Shown here: one piece after another, positions 34,251-43,687 of the stretch
How the letters are laid out: each line of letters starts with the position of its first letter
Position numbering within the stretch: position 1 is the stretch's first letter
Source: Synechococcus sp. WH 8016
Lineage (GTDB): Bacteria; Cyanobacteriota; Cyanobacteriia; PCC-6307; Cyanobiaceae
Length of the DNA: 64,000 nucleotides
Assembly (NCBI RefSeq): GCF_000230675.1
Contig: NZ_AGIK01000002.1
Location: 186,001 to 250,000, forward strand
Direction: 5' to 3'
The notes under the pieces: model-generated
Databases searched by the model: none
Told to the model about the DNA's origin: nothing
Seen by the model: only the letters and a program-made list of their open reading frames with translations
Position numbers and translations under genes: made by a program

Positions 34251-35021
34251 CTACCAAGCCCGATAGATCAAGCGACCCAATAGCTCGCGCAAGGCACGGG
34301 AGCTGCCATCTAGAGCCGCCGCAGAGGGAAGCCACTCGGTTGGGTCACGCCACAGAGGACCAGCCCAAGCGCCGCGGGCCTGAAAATCCACGGGAAACGG
34401 TTTCACCACGAGACCCTGGCGCTCAAACAGACGCTGAGCCCTGCGCATATGAAAAGCACTGGTGACCAACAAGATCCGGGTGGGCGGCGCCGATGCAGTC
34501 TTTGGCACCTCCAGCAATCGGCGAATCGCAACCGCTTCCTCAGCCGTGTTCACCACAGGGGGCGTGCTGGCCATGACGCCAGAAGGGATTCCAAGCTGTT
34601 GCGCTTCCCTTAGGTAGCGCTGCCCCTCTGGGGGTTGGCCGGGTAGGAACGGACTCACTCCACCGGTAAACAGCAAACGCGGCGCCTTGCCGGCGCGATA
34701 CAGATCAAGCCCCGCCAAGAAGCGGTCTGGGTCGTGCCACTCGCTCACCTGCGCAGCACCCGGAGCAGGTTGACGGCCGCCGCTGAGCACCACGATCGCT
34801 TCAGCAGAAGGAGCTTCAGCAGCAGTGGTGCGTTGCCAGGGTGCCTCCAGCCAGCGCCACAGGGTTTGGCTCACCAGCCCCAGAGAACAAACCCAAAGCA
34901 GCACAACTGCTGTAATCACAGGCCAACGCCAACGACCGATCAGTCCAACCAGCAACAGGATCAGAGACAAGCCAAGGGGCAGCAGGGCTAGGGGGAGAAG
35001 CTTGCTGAGTAGATAAATCAT
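34251..35021 (-). CDS. YdcF/SanA/ElyC-family membrane protein (DUF218)
   Basis: A 256-residue protein with two N-terminal membrane segments (residues about 4-26 and 32-52) and a DUF218 domain. AEAIVVLSGGRQ opens the Rossmann-like core, then FLAGLDLYRAGKAPRLLFTG, NTAEEA and ILLVTSAFHMRRAQRLFER. Relatives affect cell-envelope integrity and exopolysaccharide processes in various bacteria, but the reaction is not established. It may help the adjacent export module. Its first codons and upstream region are found again as a fragment at 27436-27557. Confidence 0.82.
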   Translation of the reverse strand: MIYLLSKLLPLALLPLGLSLILLLVGLIGRWRWPVITAVVLLWVCSLGLVSQTLWRWLEAPWQRTTAAEAPSAEAIVVLSGGRQPAPGAAQVSEWHDPDRFLAGLDLYRAGKAPRLLFTGGVSPFLPGQPPEGQRYLREAQQLGIPSGVMASTPPVVNTAEEAVAIRRLLEVPKTASAPPTRILLVTSAFHMRRAQRLFERQGLVVKPFPVDFQARGAWAGPLWRDPTEWLPSAAALDGSSRALRELLGRLIYRAW

Positions 35022-35498
35022 CGAAACGTCGTCAGCACAGCCCCTTTAAAGCGTTAGGCATGGGATATCGCAGAATGAGTACGCTTGGCACGCTCAACAC
35101 CACCATGGTCGAAACGTCCTCAGCGCGCATCACGGCTAAGCCCAGAGCAATGAATTGACTGAGTAAAGAATTCTATCTAAGGACCGAAAAGCTTTTCTCT
35201 TGTTCCGATTGGCAACATCAGCAGGTCGACTTCCTGCTTTGAGTCAGCATTGATTACACACCTGGAGCTTTCTTTAAAAGGCCTACACCCTCTCCGTTGG
35301 GTTCAGCTTCTCACAATAGGCCGGTCAATACTCCCATTTCTCCAAAATATCAACCCCAAAAGTACTGCCATAACAGCAAATACGCTATTACAAAAGCAAT
35401 TAAGGGATGAATACATTTATAATATACTAGTTTCATTAACAATGCGCAATGAATGCTCGCTTAAATATTTTATTTCTCAACTCTGATCAATTTATCAC
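35022..35498. other. intergenic stretch; no supported gene
   Basis: About 475 bases between the YdcF-like and Wza-like genes, both on the minus strand. The first 45 bases match the region upstream of the YdcF fragment at 27.5 kb and include a vapC-like 3' end (IPCLTL then stop). The rest is AT-rich. A 78-codon plus-strand frame at 35250-35486 has no recognisable features. Confidence 0.4.
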
Positions 35499-36611
35499 TT
35501 AATTCGTACCATCATTGACTAGGCGCAGCAATGTCCAGATCGTAACGAGACCACTTAAGGGTTGACTCACAGCCCCAATCGCATCACTGGCTTTTGCCAA
35601 TCCACTGCGATTCACTTTCACGGTGTCGCCATCGCGTAAAGGTGGATTCTTCTCATTGGAAGCACCTTGACTCAGATCAATTTTAAAACGTTCGAGTGTT
35701 GCAGAGCCATTGCGATTAATACGTACCAACTCCACATTGCCCCTGTTGGCACGCCAGTTTTTCGCGCCACCAGCCGCCAACACTGCCTGCACCAAAGGCG
35801 TGTTCGCTTGCAACTGCAACCTTCCCGGTGTCACCACTTCACCAATCACATTCACCCCAATCACCTGAGGCGAAAGATTCATTGAAGCCAGTTCAATGGC
35901 CTCTTCTGGCGTTTCATCCGCTTTACCAAGCCGAACCGTATCTCCATCAAAAAGATAAGGATTTTGACTCTGATTGCCTTCCAGAATCAGATCGAGCAGG
36001 TTCAAACGTGCCTGCTTGAACTGAGGCGTTTCCCCTGGAAGACGCCTCTGCAATTGCACATCACGCAAGTTCGCTTTTTGGGTGATGCCACCCGCTTTCT
36101 GAATCGCATCCACAACGGTTGGCAAACCACTCACCGATGTAGACGGCCCCCCCTCCGTTGAAACTGTTTCACTTACTGAGAGCGAATAAATACCCGGGCG
36201 TTCCACTTGGCCCACCAAGGCCACCCGAATCGGACGAGGTTTCACAACCCGCAGCTGCAAGTCGGGTCGCAGCAATTCTTGGCCCATCAACGTTTTCACC
36301 CAAACCGTTGCCTGCTGAAGGGTGAGACCGGTGAGCCGCACACTTCCGATCAGTGGAAGTGGAACAGATCCATCGTTCAACACTTCGAGCTGTCCAGACA
36401 ACTCTGGAGAATCAAACAGACGCAGTTCGAGTACATCACCTGGCCCGATGATGTAAGCGTCTTCCTCCAAAAAAGTGCGATTGGCCTGCAATGCATTGCT
36501 CCCTGCAGCCATCGCATTGATCGGCTCTGCTTCAAGGGCCACAGCGGGGAGTGCCACCAACGACTGGGCAGCCATCAGAACGGAAAGTGCCAATGGTCTG
36601 AGCGTCGTCAT
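35499..36611 (-). CDS. Wza-like polysaccharide export protein
   Basis: A 370-residue protein from the ATG at 36609-36611; a longer frame to 36671 adds an unlikely leader. A signal peptide (residues about 1-26, ending AVALEAE) is followed by the polysaccharide export domain with YIIGPGDVLELRLFDSPELS and DGSVPLPLIGSVRLTG. Two SLBB domains come next, starting RVALVGQVERPGIYSLS and VNVIGEVVTPGRLQL, each with an AGG motif. No lipobox cysteine is evident, so anchoring differs from Wza of enteric bacteria. It should form the outer-membrane channel for the glycan and works with the Wzc-like protein that diverges from it. Confidence 0.88.
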   Translation of the reverse strand: MTTLRPLALSVLMAAQSLVALPAVALEAEPINAMAAGSNALQANRTFLEEDAYIIGPGDVLELRLFDSPELSGQLEVLNDGSVPLPLIGSVRLTGLTLQQATVWVKTLMGQELLRPDLQLRVVKPRPIRVALVGQVERPGIYSLSVSETVSTEGGPSTSVSGLPTVVDAIQKAGGITQKANLRDVQLQRRLPGETPQFKQARLNLLDLILEGNQSQNPYLFDGDTVRLGKADETPEEAIELASMNLSPQVIGVNVIGEVVTPGRLQLQANTPLVQAVLAAGGAKNWRANRGNVELVRINRNGSATLERFKIDLSQGASNEKNPPLRDGDTVKVNRSGLAKASDAIGAVSQPLSGLVTIWTLLRLVNDGTN

Positions 36612-36714
36612 GGCAGAAGGAAGAGAGGAGATCACAGATGCGGCGCTAAGTGTCCCATAGGGACGCGCCATTTAAACCATTTTTAGGTTGAATGGATGGC
36701 TGAGTGAAGTGGTT

Positions 36715-39171
36715 ATGAGCAACCTGTCTGCACAACCCAATCCACAAGCGGTTGACGGCTTGCTTCAGGTTGATGGAAGTGATGAGATCGATTTGCGTGA
36801 TTTGTGGCGTGCCCTGAAGCGCCGCAAGAAGTTAGTTGGCGTCACTGCCGCTGGGGTGATCTCGCTCACCTGCGTGTCCACGGCATATCAAAGGATCTTT
36901 CGGCCTGTCTACCAAGGCTCGTTTGCGCTCCTGATTACAGATCCGATCAGTAATGATTCAGGCAACAACTCAGCTTCAGCAGGTGGGCTCAACGGCTCGA
37001 TGTTTGAGGAGCTAGCACGCAACACCACCAGCAATGACCTGCCCACCCTGATCGAACTACTGCAGAGCCCCCTACTGCTGAGTCCGATCGCCGAGCGCTT
37101 CGATCTCAGCGAAAACGGACTGGCTTCCCGCATCACGATCACCACAGGTGGTGAAAAACGGACAGAAGCAGAAGGCATTCTTAGAGTGAGCTTGGTGGGC
37201 CGAGACAAAGACGAAGACCAGCAATTGTTGACCGCGCTGAGTGACACCTATTTGAAAGTAGCCCTGCAGGAACGCCAACAGCGTCTTGCTGACGGTTTGA
37301 ATTTTCTGAATAAACAGGCTCCTGCCCTTGAAGCAAAGACCGAACAAATTCAATCCGAGGTTGCTGCCTTCCGCATCAAGCATTCCTTGCTCGAACCTAC
37401 TGCTGAGGGTGGCGCACTAAGGCAGCAAGAAGCTGGATTGTCGAGCCAAGTGCTCGCGCTGCAAGCCGGTCGCAATCGGCTCTCCAAAGTGCGCGAAGAA
37501 ATTGCCAACGGAACGCTCACAGCACGGGGATTTCAGGAAGCAATTGGTGGCATGGGCAACGGCCTGACTGCAGGCGGAGGCGTACAAGGCCTCACCATTA
37601 GCGATGTGGACCAAAGTCTGCTGCAACAGCTTCTCAAAGTTGAGACAGAGCTAGCAGAAGCTCGCTCCACCTATAAGCCCAACTCGTCAATGGTTACGGG
37701 ATTGGAAGAGCGCATCAATCAACTCAAACCATTGTTATTACGCAACCAGCTCGAGGCGGTTGATGCAGCCCTCAATCTCAACAACGGCCGCCTGCAAACG
37801 GCTCAACAACAAGTAGCTCAACTCAATGCCCAATTTCTCAAACAACCGGCCTTGATCAAGCAATACGAAGCCCTGCAAACCCGCTTAACCATCGCCAATC
37901 AAAATCTGGCCGGTCTTGTGAGTGCTCGAGAAAACTTTCAATTGGAAATTGCCCAGCGCAGCGTTCCTTGGCGCGTGATCGATCCTCCTGAAATCAATCC
38001 AAATCCCATCAAGCCATCCATTCCCAGAAATCTGGCCCTAGGCACATTGCTTGGCTTGGTGGCTGGAGCGGGGGCAGGTCTGTTGCGCGATCGCAAAGAT
38101 CATGTCTTCCACAGTCCAGGTGAGGTGAAAGCAGAGATAGGAGATCTCCCCTTGCTGGGCCATATCCCCTACGTGGACTTTTTTAAAGGCGTTCGAGAAG
38201 ACAAGCGTTTTCCCCTGAAAGAACTCGACAGTGAAACCCAAGCCGATGTTGGTGAGACCGAGAGAAAAGCAGCTCGCTACCAACGCTTTTTTTATCAGGA
38301 AGCGTTCCGCAACCTCTTCACATCCCTCCGTTTCCTGAACAGCGACAGGCCCCTGCGCTCGATCGCACTGACCAGCTCCTTACCAGCAGAGGGCAAATCC
38401 CTAGTGAACACTCTGCTTGCCAAAACCTTGGCAGAAATGGGGCAACGGGTCCTACTGATCGACGCTGACTTACGCAAACCCCAACTGCATACCCGTCTGG
38501 GTCTTAACAATCTTCGTGGCTTATCCAATGTCTTAACGGACGATTCGAGCCATTGGCGCCAAGCCCTTCAGCCCATTAATGGCTACGAAGGCTGGTCAGT
38601 CATGACCGCCGGTCGCCGGCCACCAGATCCAACCCGGCTTTTGAGCTCGAAACGGATGCATCAATTGGTAGAGGACTTAGGCAAAAGTGAGGAATTTGAT
38701 CTGATTTTGTTTGACACCCCACCGGTGCTTGGCCTAGCCGATGCCGCTTTGGTTGCCGAGCACTGTGATGGTTTGATGTTGCTCGTGAGCCTCGATCGAG
38801 TGGATCGAAGCCTTCCCAAGGAAGCTATCAATCGCATCCGCTCGAGCGGTGCCCCCTTGCTTGGAATTGTCACCAACGCGATTAAACAAGAGCAGCAAGG
38901 CTCCTCTGCCTATGGCTATGGGCAATATGGCTACGGCAAATATGGATATGGATATGGATATGGATATGGATATGGAGGCTACGGTTACGCCGCTTACGAC
39001 ACCACATCGGCCTATGCCCACTACGCCGATGTGGACGATGCTGAGGACAGCACTGATTCAGCTGGGCCGCAATCGTCTCAGCGTGATCAAGACAAGAAAA
39101 ATAAATCCCTCACGTTGAGTGAACGGTTGAAGGCTCGCAGGGCCCAATTCATGCGCTGGGTGGATAATTAA
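36715..39171 (+). CDS. Wzc-like polysaccharide co-polymerase and bacterial tyrosine kinase
   Basis: An 818-residue protein from the ATG at 36715 (another lies at 36688). The N-terminal Wzz domain has a membrane segment near residues 43-60. Long coiled-coil regions lie at about 180-420, and a second membrane segment (ALGTLLGLVAGAGAGLL) is near 445. The cytoplasmic kinase shows Walker A SSLPAEGKSLVNTLLA, Walker A' VLLIDADLRKPQLH and Walker B DLILFDTPPVLGLADA. The tail (38905-39035) has about 15 Tyr in 43 residues, partly encoded by a GGATAT repeat. In this family autophosphorylation of the tail controls oligomerisation and glycan length. It diverges from the wza gene and overlaps the phosphatase start. 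Confidence 0.92.
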   Translation: MSNLSAQPNPQAVDGLLQVDGSDEIDLRDLWRALKRRKKLVGVTAAGVISLTCVSTAYQRIFRPVYQGSFALLITDPISNDSGNNSASAGGLNGSMFEELARNTTSNDLPTLIELLQSPLLLSPIAERFDLSENGLASRITITTGGEKRTEAEGILRVSLVGRDKDEDQQLLTALSDTYLKVALQERQQRLADGLNFLNKQAPALEAKTEQIQSEVAAFRIKHSLLEPTAEGGALRQQEAGLSSQVLALQAGRNRLSKVREEIANGTLTARGFQEAIGGMGNGLTAGGGVQGLTISDVDQSLLQQLLKVETELAEARSTYKPNSSMVTGLEERINQLKPLLLRNQLEAVDAALNLNNGRLQTAQQQVAQLNAQFLKQPALIKQYEALQTRLTIANQNLAGLVSARENFQLEIAQRSVPWRVIDPPEINPNPIKPSIPRNLALGTLLGLVAGAGAGLLRDRKDHVFHSPGEVKAEIGDLPLLGHIPYVDFFKGVREDKRFPLKELDSETQADVGETERKAARYQRFFYQEAFRNLFTSLRFLNSDRPLRSIALTSSLPAEGKSLVNTLLAKTLAEMGQRVLLIDADLRKPQLHTRLGLNNLRGLSNVLTDDSSHWRQALQPINGYEGWSVMTAGRRPPDPTRLLSSKRMHQLVEDLGKSEEFDLILFDTPPVLGLADAALVAEHCDGLMLLVSLDRVDRSLPKEAINRIRSSGAPLLGIVTNAIKQEQQGSSAYGYGQYGYGKYGYGYGYGYGYGGYGYAAYDTTSAYAHYADVDDAEDSTDSAGPQSSQRDQDKKNKSLTLSERLKARRAQFMRWVDN
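38941..38978 (+). repeat. in-gene hexanucleotide repeat (GGATAT)5
   Basis: TAT followed by five perfect GGATAT units and a GGAGG codon end, encoding an alternating Tyr-Gly tract in the kinase tail. Since the unit is six bases, changes in copy number keep the frame and only alter the number of Tyr. The surrounding codons also encode Tyr-Gly but with mixed codons. Confidence 0.9.
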
Positions 39172-39662
39172 TGGCTGTTGAGCCCAGCACAACACAATCC
39201 ATTCAACGCTTCCGCATCAACTGGGTCCTAATCAACGATCTAGCCATTGGTCCAGCACCAAGGGCAGAACGGCACATACAGCGTTTAAAAGCAGCCGGAA
39301 TTCATGGAGTACTGAGCTTGTGTTCTCTTGAAGAAGCAAAACCCCCTCAAGGATTCACAGATCAATTCCAATGCCAACGCATATTGCTGCCGGACCATCG
39401 CAGCCCCGAGGTTCTCACACTGCATCAACTCAAGAGCTCTCTAATCGCTCTATCTGAACTGCGCCAGCAAGGCCCAGTCTTTGTGCACTGCGTAGCAGCT
39501 GTTGAACGCTCGCCCTTGATTTGTATGGCTTGGTTGGTACAACAACAACAGCTCAATCCTTCTGAAGCGCTCGACTATCTGATGCAAGTTCACCCCGGCA
39601 GCAACCCATTGCCGAGGCAACTTGCTCTGCTGAAGCAGCTTAATGAGACGCAAAATCAATAG
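39171..39662 (+). CDS. dual-specificity-type protein phosphatase
   Basis: A 163-residue protein with the cysteine phosphatase loop HCVAAVERSPLICMAWL, that is HCX5R followed by Ser/Pro. The general acid region ILLPDHRSPE (39387-39416) holds an Asp. The fold is that of DSP/Tyr phosphatases rather than the low-molecular-weight Wzb proteins usually paired with Wzc. The start shares one base with the kinase stop (TAATG), so kinase and phosphatase are co-translated, which strongly suggests that it removes phosphate from the kinase tail. It lacks membrane segments and should be cytoplasmic. Confidence 0.85.
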   Translation: MAVEPSTTQSIQRFRINWVLINDLAIGPAPRAERHIQRLKAAGIHGVLSLCSLEEAKPPQGFTDQFQCQRILLPDHRSPEVLTLHQLKSSLIALSELRQQGPVFVHCVAAVERSPLICMAWLVQQQQLNPSEALDYLMQVHPGSNPLPRQLALLKQLNETQNQ

Positions 39663-39665
39663 CAA

Positions 39666-40832
39666 ATGAGAAAATTATTTCAATTCTTACCAACCCCCCT
39701 ACTATTTTTCGGAACTTTCTCGGCCTCAGCACAGCCAATCCGATGGGAACCCATCCCCCCATTACCTCCTATTGAAACAATCAATCAAGTCAGAACCAAA
39801 GATTCCCTTGTCTGGGAACCACTCAACCAAACATCTTCTGCAAAATCCCAACAAGACCCTGAATGGCAAATATTGCCTGGTGACTCCGAATCAACATCTT
39901 CATCTCACAAACTCGTCTGGATCCAAATAGACGATCCATTCCTACATGAGAATATCGCACTTGAACAACCAAAAGCTTCACCCACAACGAAGTTTTTGAC
40001 GCCGCCACCTTCACTTCAAGCACTCGATCGATCCATCGCCTTTGGCAACGATTTAGTTGGCCCAGACATCAGCTGGAATGTGCCCAATGGCCTGCGCTGG
40101 TCGGAGCGTTGGTTTGGTAGCGCTTCGCTTTTAGGTCAAAGCCGCCGTCAGAACAACGGCCCCTTCTACAAGTGGAATGGTGGTGATGCCGTAGCGATCG
40201 TGCACGCCAACATCCTCCAAGCGGGAAGCTGGAGCGTTGGCCTCAACACGTCCTTCCGCAGTGTGTACCAAGGAGATCAATCTGCAGGTGGCAGCACTCA
40301 GGTGGGAGAAGGCATCTCCAGCGGGTTCAGAATCGCCACCGCGATTGGCGACACCGGTGGCATCGCCTTTGGCGGAGAACAGGTTCTCCAATGGGACGAC
40401 AGAACAGACACCGGGCGAAATCTGTATTTGATGGCAACCAAGGGCTGGTGGCTGGGCAACCAAGGCACCGATTACCCGCTGCTGGTTGCCAACGGAGGCT
40501 TTGGAACTGGGCGCTTCGCTAACCAAGACATCCTCAGTTGGAAAAACCCGCTGCGTTTCGCCTGCGTTGATGGCTTCGAGGACCGCCAAGGCACGTTTTC
40601 AGTCGACAATGACCTCTGCTGGAGCCCGATTGGCACCGTGAGCCTGGTGCTCAACGATTACATCGGCACCTTTGTGGAATATCGCAGCGGCACTGCCCAA
40701 GCAGCCGCCTCCGTTTCATTGTCCGATGGCATCCCCTTGCGGTTCACCTGGGGCGTTAATTTCGCCGGCAAAAATGAAGTGTTAAAGACCAATCAATGGA
40801 CTTGGGTGTTCAGGGCCAGCCTTGGGTTCTGA
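39666..40832 (+). CDS. probable outer-membrane beta-barrel protein of unknown function
   Basis: A 388-residue protein with a signal peptide (residues about 1-22, ending ASAQP), a Pro-rich and charged stretch to about 120, and a C-terminal region of alternating hydrophobic/aromatic strands ending in WTWVFRASLGF, the terminal Phe typical of outer-membrane barrels. Segments such as SWSVGLNTSFRSVYQGD and IAFGGEQVLQWDDRTD look like barrel strands. It follows the phosphatase by three bases, so it belongs to the kinase-phosphatase operon and may act in glycan export or attachment at the outer membrane. I do not recognise a named family. Confidence 0.6.
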   Translation: MRKLFQFLPTPLLFFGTFSASAQPIRWEPIPPLPPIETINQVRTKDSLVWEPLNQTSSAKSQQDPEWQILPGDSESTSSSHKLVWIQIDDPFLHENIALEQPKASPTTKFLTPPPSLQALDRSIAFGNDLVGPDISWNVPNGLRWSERWFGSASLLGQSRRQNNGPFYKWNGGDAVAIVHANILQAGSWSVGLNTSFRSVYQGDQSAGGSTQVGEGISSGFRIATAIGDTGGIAFGGEQVLQWDDRTDTGRNLYLMATKGWWLGNQGTDYPLLVANGGFGTGRFANQDILSWKNPLRFACVDGFEDRQGTFSVDNDLCWSPIGTVSLVLNDYIGTFVEYRSGTAQAAASVSLSDGIPLRFTWGVNFAGKNEVLKTNQWTWVFRASLGF

Positions 40833-40850
40833 GCTCTGCTAGTTAAGCGA

Positions 40851-41948
40851 TCAGCTCTGCAACGTTGGCAAACAGTTGGCCAAATCAATCAAAGAAACGG
40901 CTGGATACGAGGGGATGCTGTCTTTCATTTCTTGGAGCTTTTCCCGGTACTCGCAAAACAGTTCCCAAGCCCGAATTTCGTCGTCTTCACTGATCACCCG
41001 CCGCAACAGAACCTCTTCTAGCGCAAGATCAAAACTTGGAGCCTCCTCAAACCCCATAGGCAAGTACCCCAGCTGCAGATCGAGATAAGCCAAGAGCCGC
41101 AAACGCACCGGCAATTCTCCTCGGCGCATCAGCTCAAGAGCCTGGCCCTGATCAGCACTTTTCGCATCGACAAAACGGTTATGAAACACCTTGAGCAGGC
41201 CATCACGAAAACTGCGCCCCCAGAGATGCACCAACACCACACCAAACGCCCCGATCGGCACAGATCCAGAGCTCTCATCAGGGCCAAGATCAAACAGATG
41301 ATCATGAGCTACACCATGCATCGAGGCTGAACGAACCACGGGCTTGCCCACATGGCCCCAAAAGCCACCCTGCTGCCAATCATGAGCGCCCAGCAAAGGC
41401 CGCATCACCCAAGGAAGATGCCACTGCTGAGCATGGGGATAACGCTCCAATAAATCGCACAACGGGCCATCGGCTCGCTGAAAACTGAAGTATTCATCGC
41501 AGTCCAACAACAACGTGTAGGGAGCAAGATCCTTCAAAGGAGCAAGGTTCAAGGAACGGAGCGCCGCATCAGGAGTGAGCGAGCCGTCCAGGCGATGCAC
41601 CTCGAACTCAGTCCAGCCATGCTCTGCCGCATCAGCAAGTAACCAATCGCGATCGACGTCGGTTTGCACGCAAACATGAATCCCGCTCACGTTCATGCGG
41701 CGGTAATGCTCCACAAAGGCATGCCAATAGGGCTGCTCCGAGGCGCAAAATCGCGTAAGCAGTTGAACCCCTTCCAGGGCTCCCTTCGCCTCACTCTTTT
41801 GAATCGTCTCCAGGGTGCGATTAAAGGGAAAGGAGCCGAATCCATCCAGGCCTGCATCGGCTGACTCCCGCCGCCAAAGCAAGAAAGGATCAACCTCTTC
41901 TGGCGCTTTCGAGAAAAACTGCTTAGCGCGGCGCCATCGCGAAGCCAT
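40851..41948 (-). CDS. glycosyltransferase (GT2/GT92-like)
   Basis: A 365-residue protein. LLTRFCASEQPYWHAFVEHY and then a predicted nucleotide-binding strand (GIHVCVQTDVDRDWL) precede LLLDCDEYFSF, the DxD-type metal site, and a conserved QQWHLPWVMRP segment follows. This resembles the GT2-related proteins of family PF13704/GT92 found in many glycan clusters. It is converging with the outer-membrane gene and diverging from manC. Donor and acceptor are unknown; it may be another member of the surface-glycan machinery. Confidence 0.65.
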   Translation of the reverse strand: MASRWRRAKQFFSKAPEEVDPFLLWRRESADAGLDGFGSFPFNRTLETIQKSEAKGALEGVQLLTRFCASEQPYWHAFVEHYRRMNVSGIHVCVQTDVDRDWLLADAAEHGWTEFEVHRLDGSLTPDAALRSLNLAPLKDLAPYTLLLDCDEYFSFQRADGPLCDLLERYPHAQQWHLPWVMRPLLGAHDWQQGGFWGHVGKPVVRSASMHGVAHDHLFDLGPDESSGSVPIGAFGVVLVHLWGRSFRDGLLKVFHNRFVDAKSADQGQALELMRRGELPVRLRLLAYLDLQLGYLPMGFEEAPSFDLALEEVLLRRVISEDDEIRAWELFCEYREKLQEMKDSIPSYPAVSLIDLANCLPTLQS

Positions 41949-42084
41949 CAGGCATCAACCTAATTGCTTCCAAAAAATAGCCTGCTCCTGGCTTCCACAA
42001 AATCCAGCAACGATCTTTTTCATCCCCCCTTGAACCAGGCTCCTGAACTGAGCGAAACTAACTCGCATTAATGCCTGCGCCCTG

Positions 42085-43524
42085 GTGACCACCCCGCTGA
42101 TCCCTGTCATTCTCTGCGGCGGCACGGGAACACGCCTTTGGCCACTTTCGAGGGCTAGTTATCCCAAGCAATATTGGCCGCTCGGCGGCGACGGCGACGA
42201 CACCCTGCTGCAGCAAACCCAGAAGCGCTTGGCGGGAATCGAAGCGCTAGGTGCCCCGCTGCTGATCTGCAATGAGGACCACCGCTTCATCGTGGCCGAG
42301 CAGATGCGCCAAATCGAGGTAGAGCCTGGAGCGATTTTGCTCGAGCCGATGGGGCGAAACACCGCTCCTGCGGTGGCCGTGGCGGCTCTTCAAGCCACAG
42401 CCAAAGGCGACGATCCCCTCCTGCTCGTGCTTGCCGCAGACCATGTGATTCGCGATGGGGCGCACTTTCAAGCCACCATCGCCGCCGGCCGCAAGGAAGC
42501 CGAGGCAGGCCGCTTGGTGACCTTTGGGATAGTGCCAACCGCACCGGAAACAGGCTACGGCTACATCGAAGCCTCTGAACCGCTCGTGCCTGGAGCGTTA
42601 ACGCCCGTTCCGATTGCGCGCTTCGTGGAGAAGCCCGATCAAGCCACCGCCGAACAATTTCTCGCTAGTGGGCGCTTCACCTGGAACAGCGGCATGTTTC
42701 TTTTTAAGGCCAGCGCCATGCTCGCCGAACTAGAGCGTCTCGCCCCTGAAGTGGTGAGCAGCTGCCGCGCCGCTCTAGAGCAAGACATGGCCGATCTCGA
42801 TTTTCTGCGCCTCGATCGAGACGCCTTTGCCAAATGCCCCAACGTGGCCATTGATGTGGCCGTGATGGAGCAAACCGAACTCGGCACCGTGCTTCCACTC
42901 GCTGCAGGCTGGAGTGATGTGGGCAGCTGGAGTGCCCTCTGGGACACGGCAGATCGCGATGAAAACGGCAATGTGTTGCGCGGAAGAGTGATTAGCGAGG
43001 GCAGCAAAAACTGTTACTTACGCAGTGAACACAGGCTAGTGGTGGGCCTCGGCGTGGAAAATCTGGTGGTCGTCGAAACCGATGACGCCGTGCTGATCGC
43101 TGACCGGAGCCAAGCGCAAAACGTCAAAACGGTGGTGAAACAACTGGAAGCTGAGGGCAGCCCTGAGGGCAAAGCCCATCGCAAGATCTATCGCCCTTGG
43201 GGGGCCTACACCGGAGTGGTGGAAGGCACCCGCTGGCAAGTCAAACGCATCTCCGTCAAACCGGGGGCCAGCTTGTCGCTGCAGATGCATCACCATCGCG
43301 CCGAGCATTGGGTGGTGGTACGCGGCACCGCCGTTGTGGAACGCGACGGCAAAGAGCAGCTGATCGGCGAAAACCAAAGCACCTACATCCCGTTGGGCTG
43401 CAAGCACCGGCTCACCAACCCCGGCCGCATCCCGGTGGAAATGATCGAGGTTCAAAGCGGCGAATACCTCGGAGAAGACGACATCGTGCGCTTTGAAGAC
43501 CGCTACGGGAGAAGCGATCCATAG
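42085..43524 (+). CDS. manC: mannose-1-phosphate guanylyltransferase / mannose-6-phosphate isomerase
   Basis: A 479-residue two-domain enzyme. The N-terminal nucleotidyltransferase has PVILCGGTGTRLWPLSR (7-23) and FVEKP (about 180). The C-terminal cupin carries VKRISVKPGASLSLQMHHHR, then AEHWVVVRGTAVVERDGKEQ, with the metal-binding His. It makes GDP-mannose from mannose-1-P and GTP and may also isomerise fructose-6-P. The start is GTG at 42085 because the nearby ATG at 42071 is out of frame and stops after five codons. GDP-mannose is the substrate for gmd-fcl at 22-24 kb. Confidence 0.95.
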   Translation: MTTPLIPVILCGGTGTRLWPLSRASYPKQYWPLGGDGDDTLLQQTQKRLAGIEALGAPLLICNEDHRFIVAEQMRQIEVEPGAILLEPMGRNTAPAVAVAALQATAKGDDPLLLVLAADHVIRDGAHFQATIAAGRKEAEAGRLVTFGIVPTAPETGYGYIEASEPLVPGALTPVPIARFVEKPDQATAEQFLASGRFTWNSGMFLFKASAMLAELERLAPEVVSSCRAALEQDMADLDFLRLDRDAFAKCPNVAIDVAVMEQTELGTVLPLAAGWSDVGSWSALWDTADRDENGNVLRGRVISEGSKNCYLRSEHRLVVGLGVENLVVVETDDAVLIADRSQAQNVKTVVKQLEAEGSPEGKAHRKIYRPWGAYTGVVEGTRWQVKRISVKPGASLSLQMHHHRAEHWVVVRGTAVVERDGKEQLIGENQSTYIPLGCKHRLTNPGRIPVEMIEVQSGEYLGEDDIVRFEDRYGRSDP

Positions 43525-43687
43525 GGCAGAGCGTTCCGATCACGTCCTTGTCCAAACAGATCGATAAGCTCTCACCCACCGGCATTAGTAGATTTTCTGA
43601 TAAAGGCAATTCATTCCAGTGAGTGGCTTGAACATGCCCAAACACGTTCAGCCCCATCTCATCTTTCATCGAATCCTTACGACCTGA

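Noticed and set aside
35250-35486. 78-codon plus-strand frame between the YdcF-like and Wza-like genes
   Set aside because: No start signal, no similarity to any known family and a composition like the surrounding non-coding DNA.
38941-38978. Short tandem repeat as a CRISPR-like array
   Set aside because: The units are six bases, contiguous and in the coding frame of the kinase tail, with no spacers. No CRISPR array or cas gene is present in the window.
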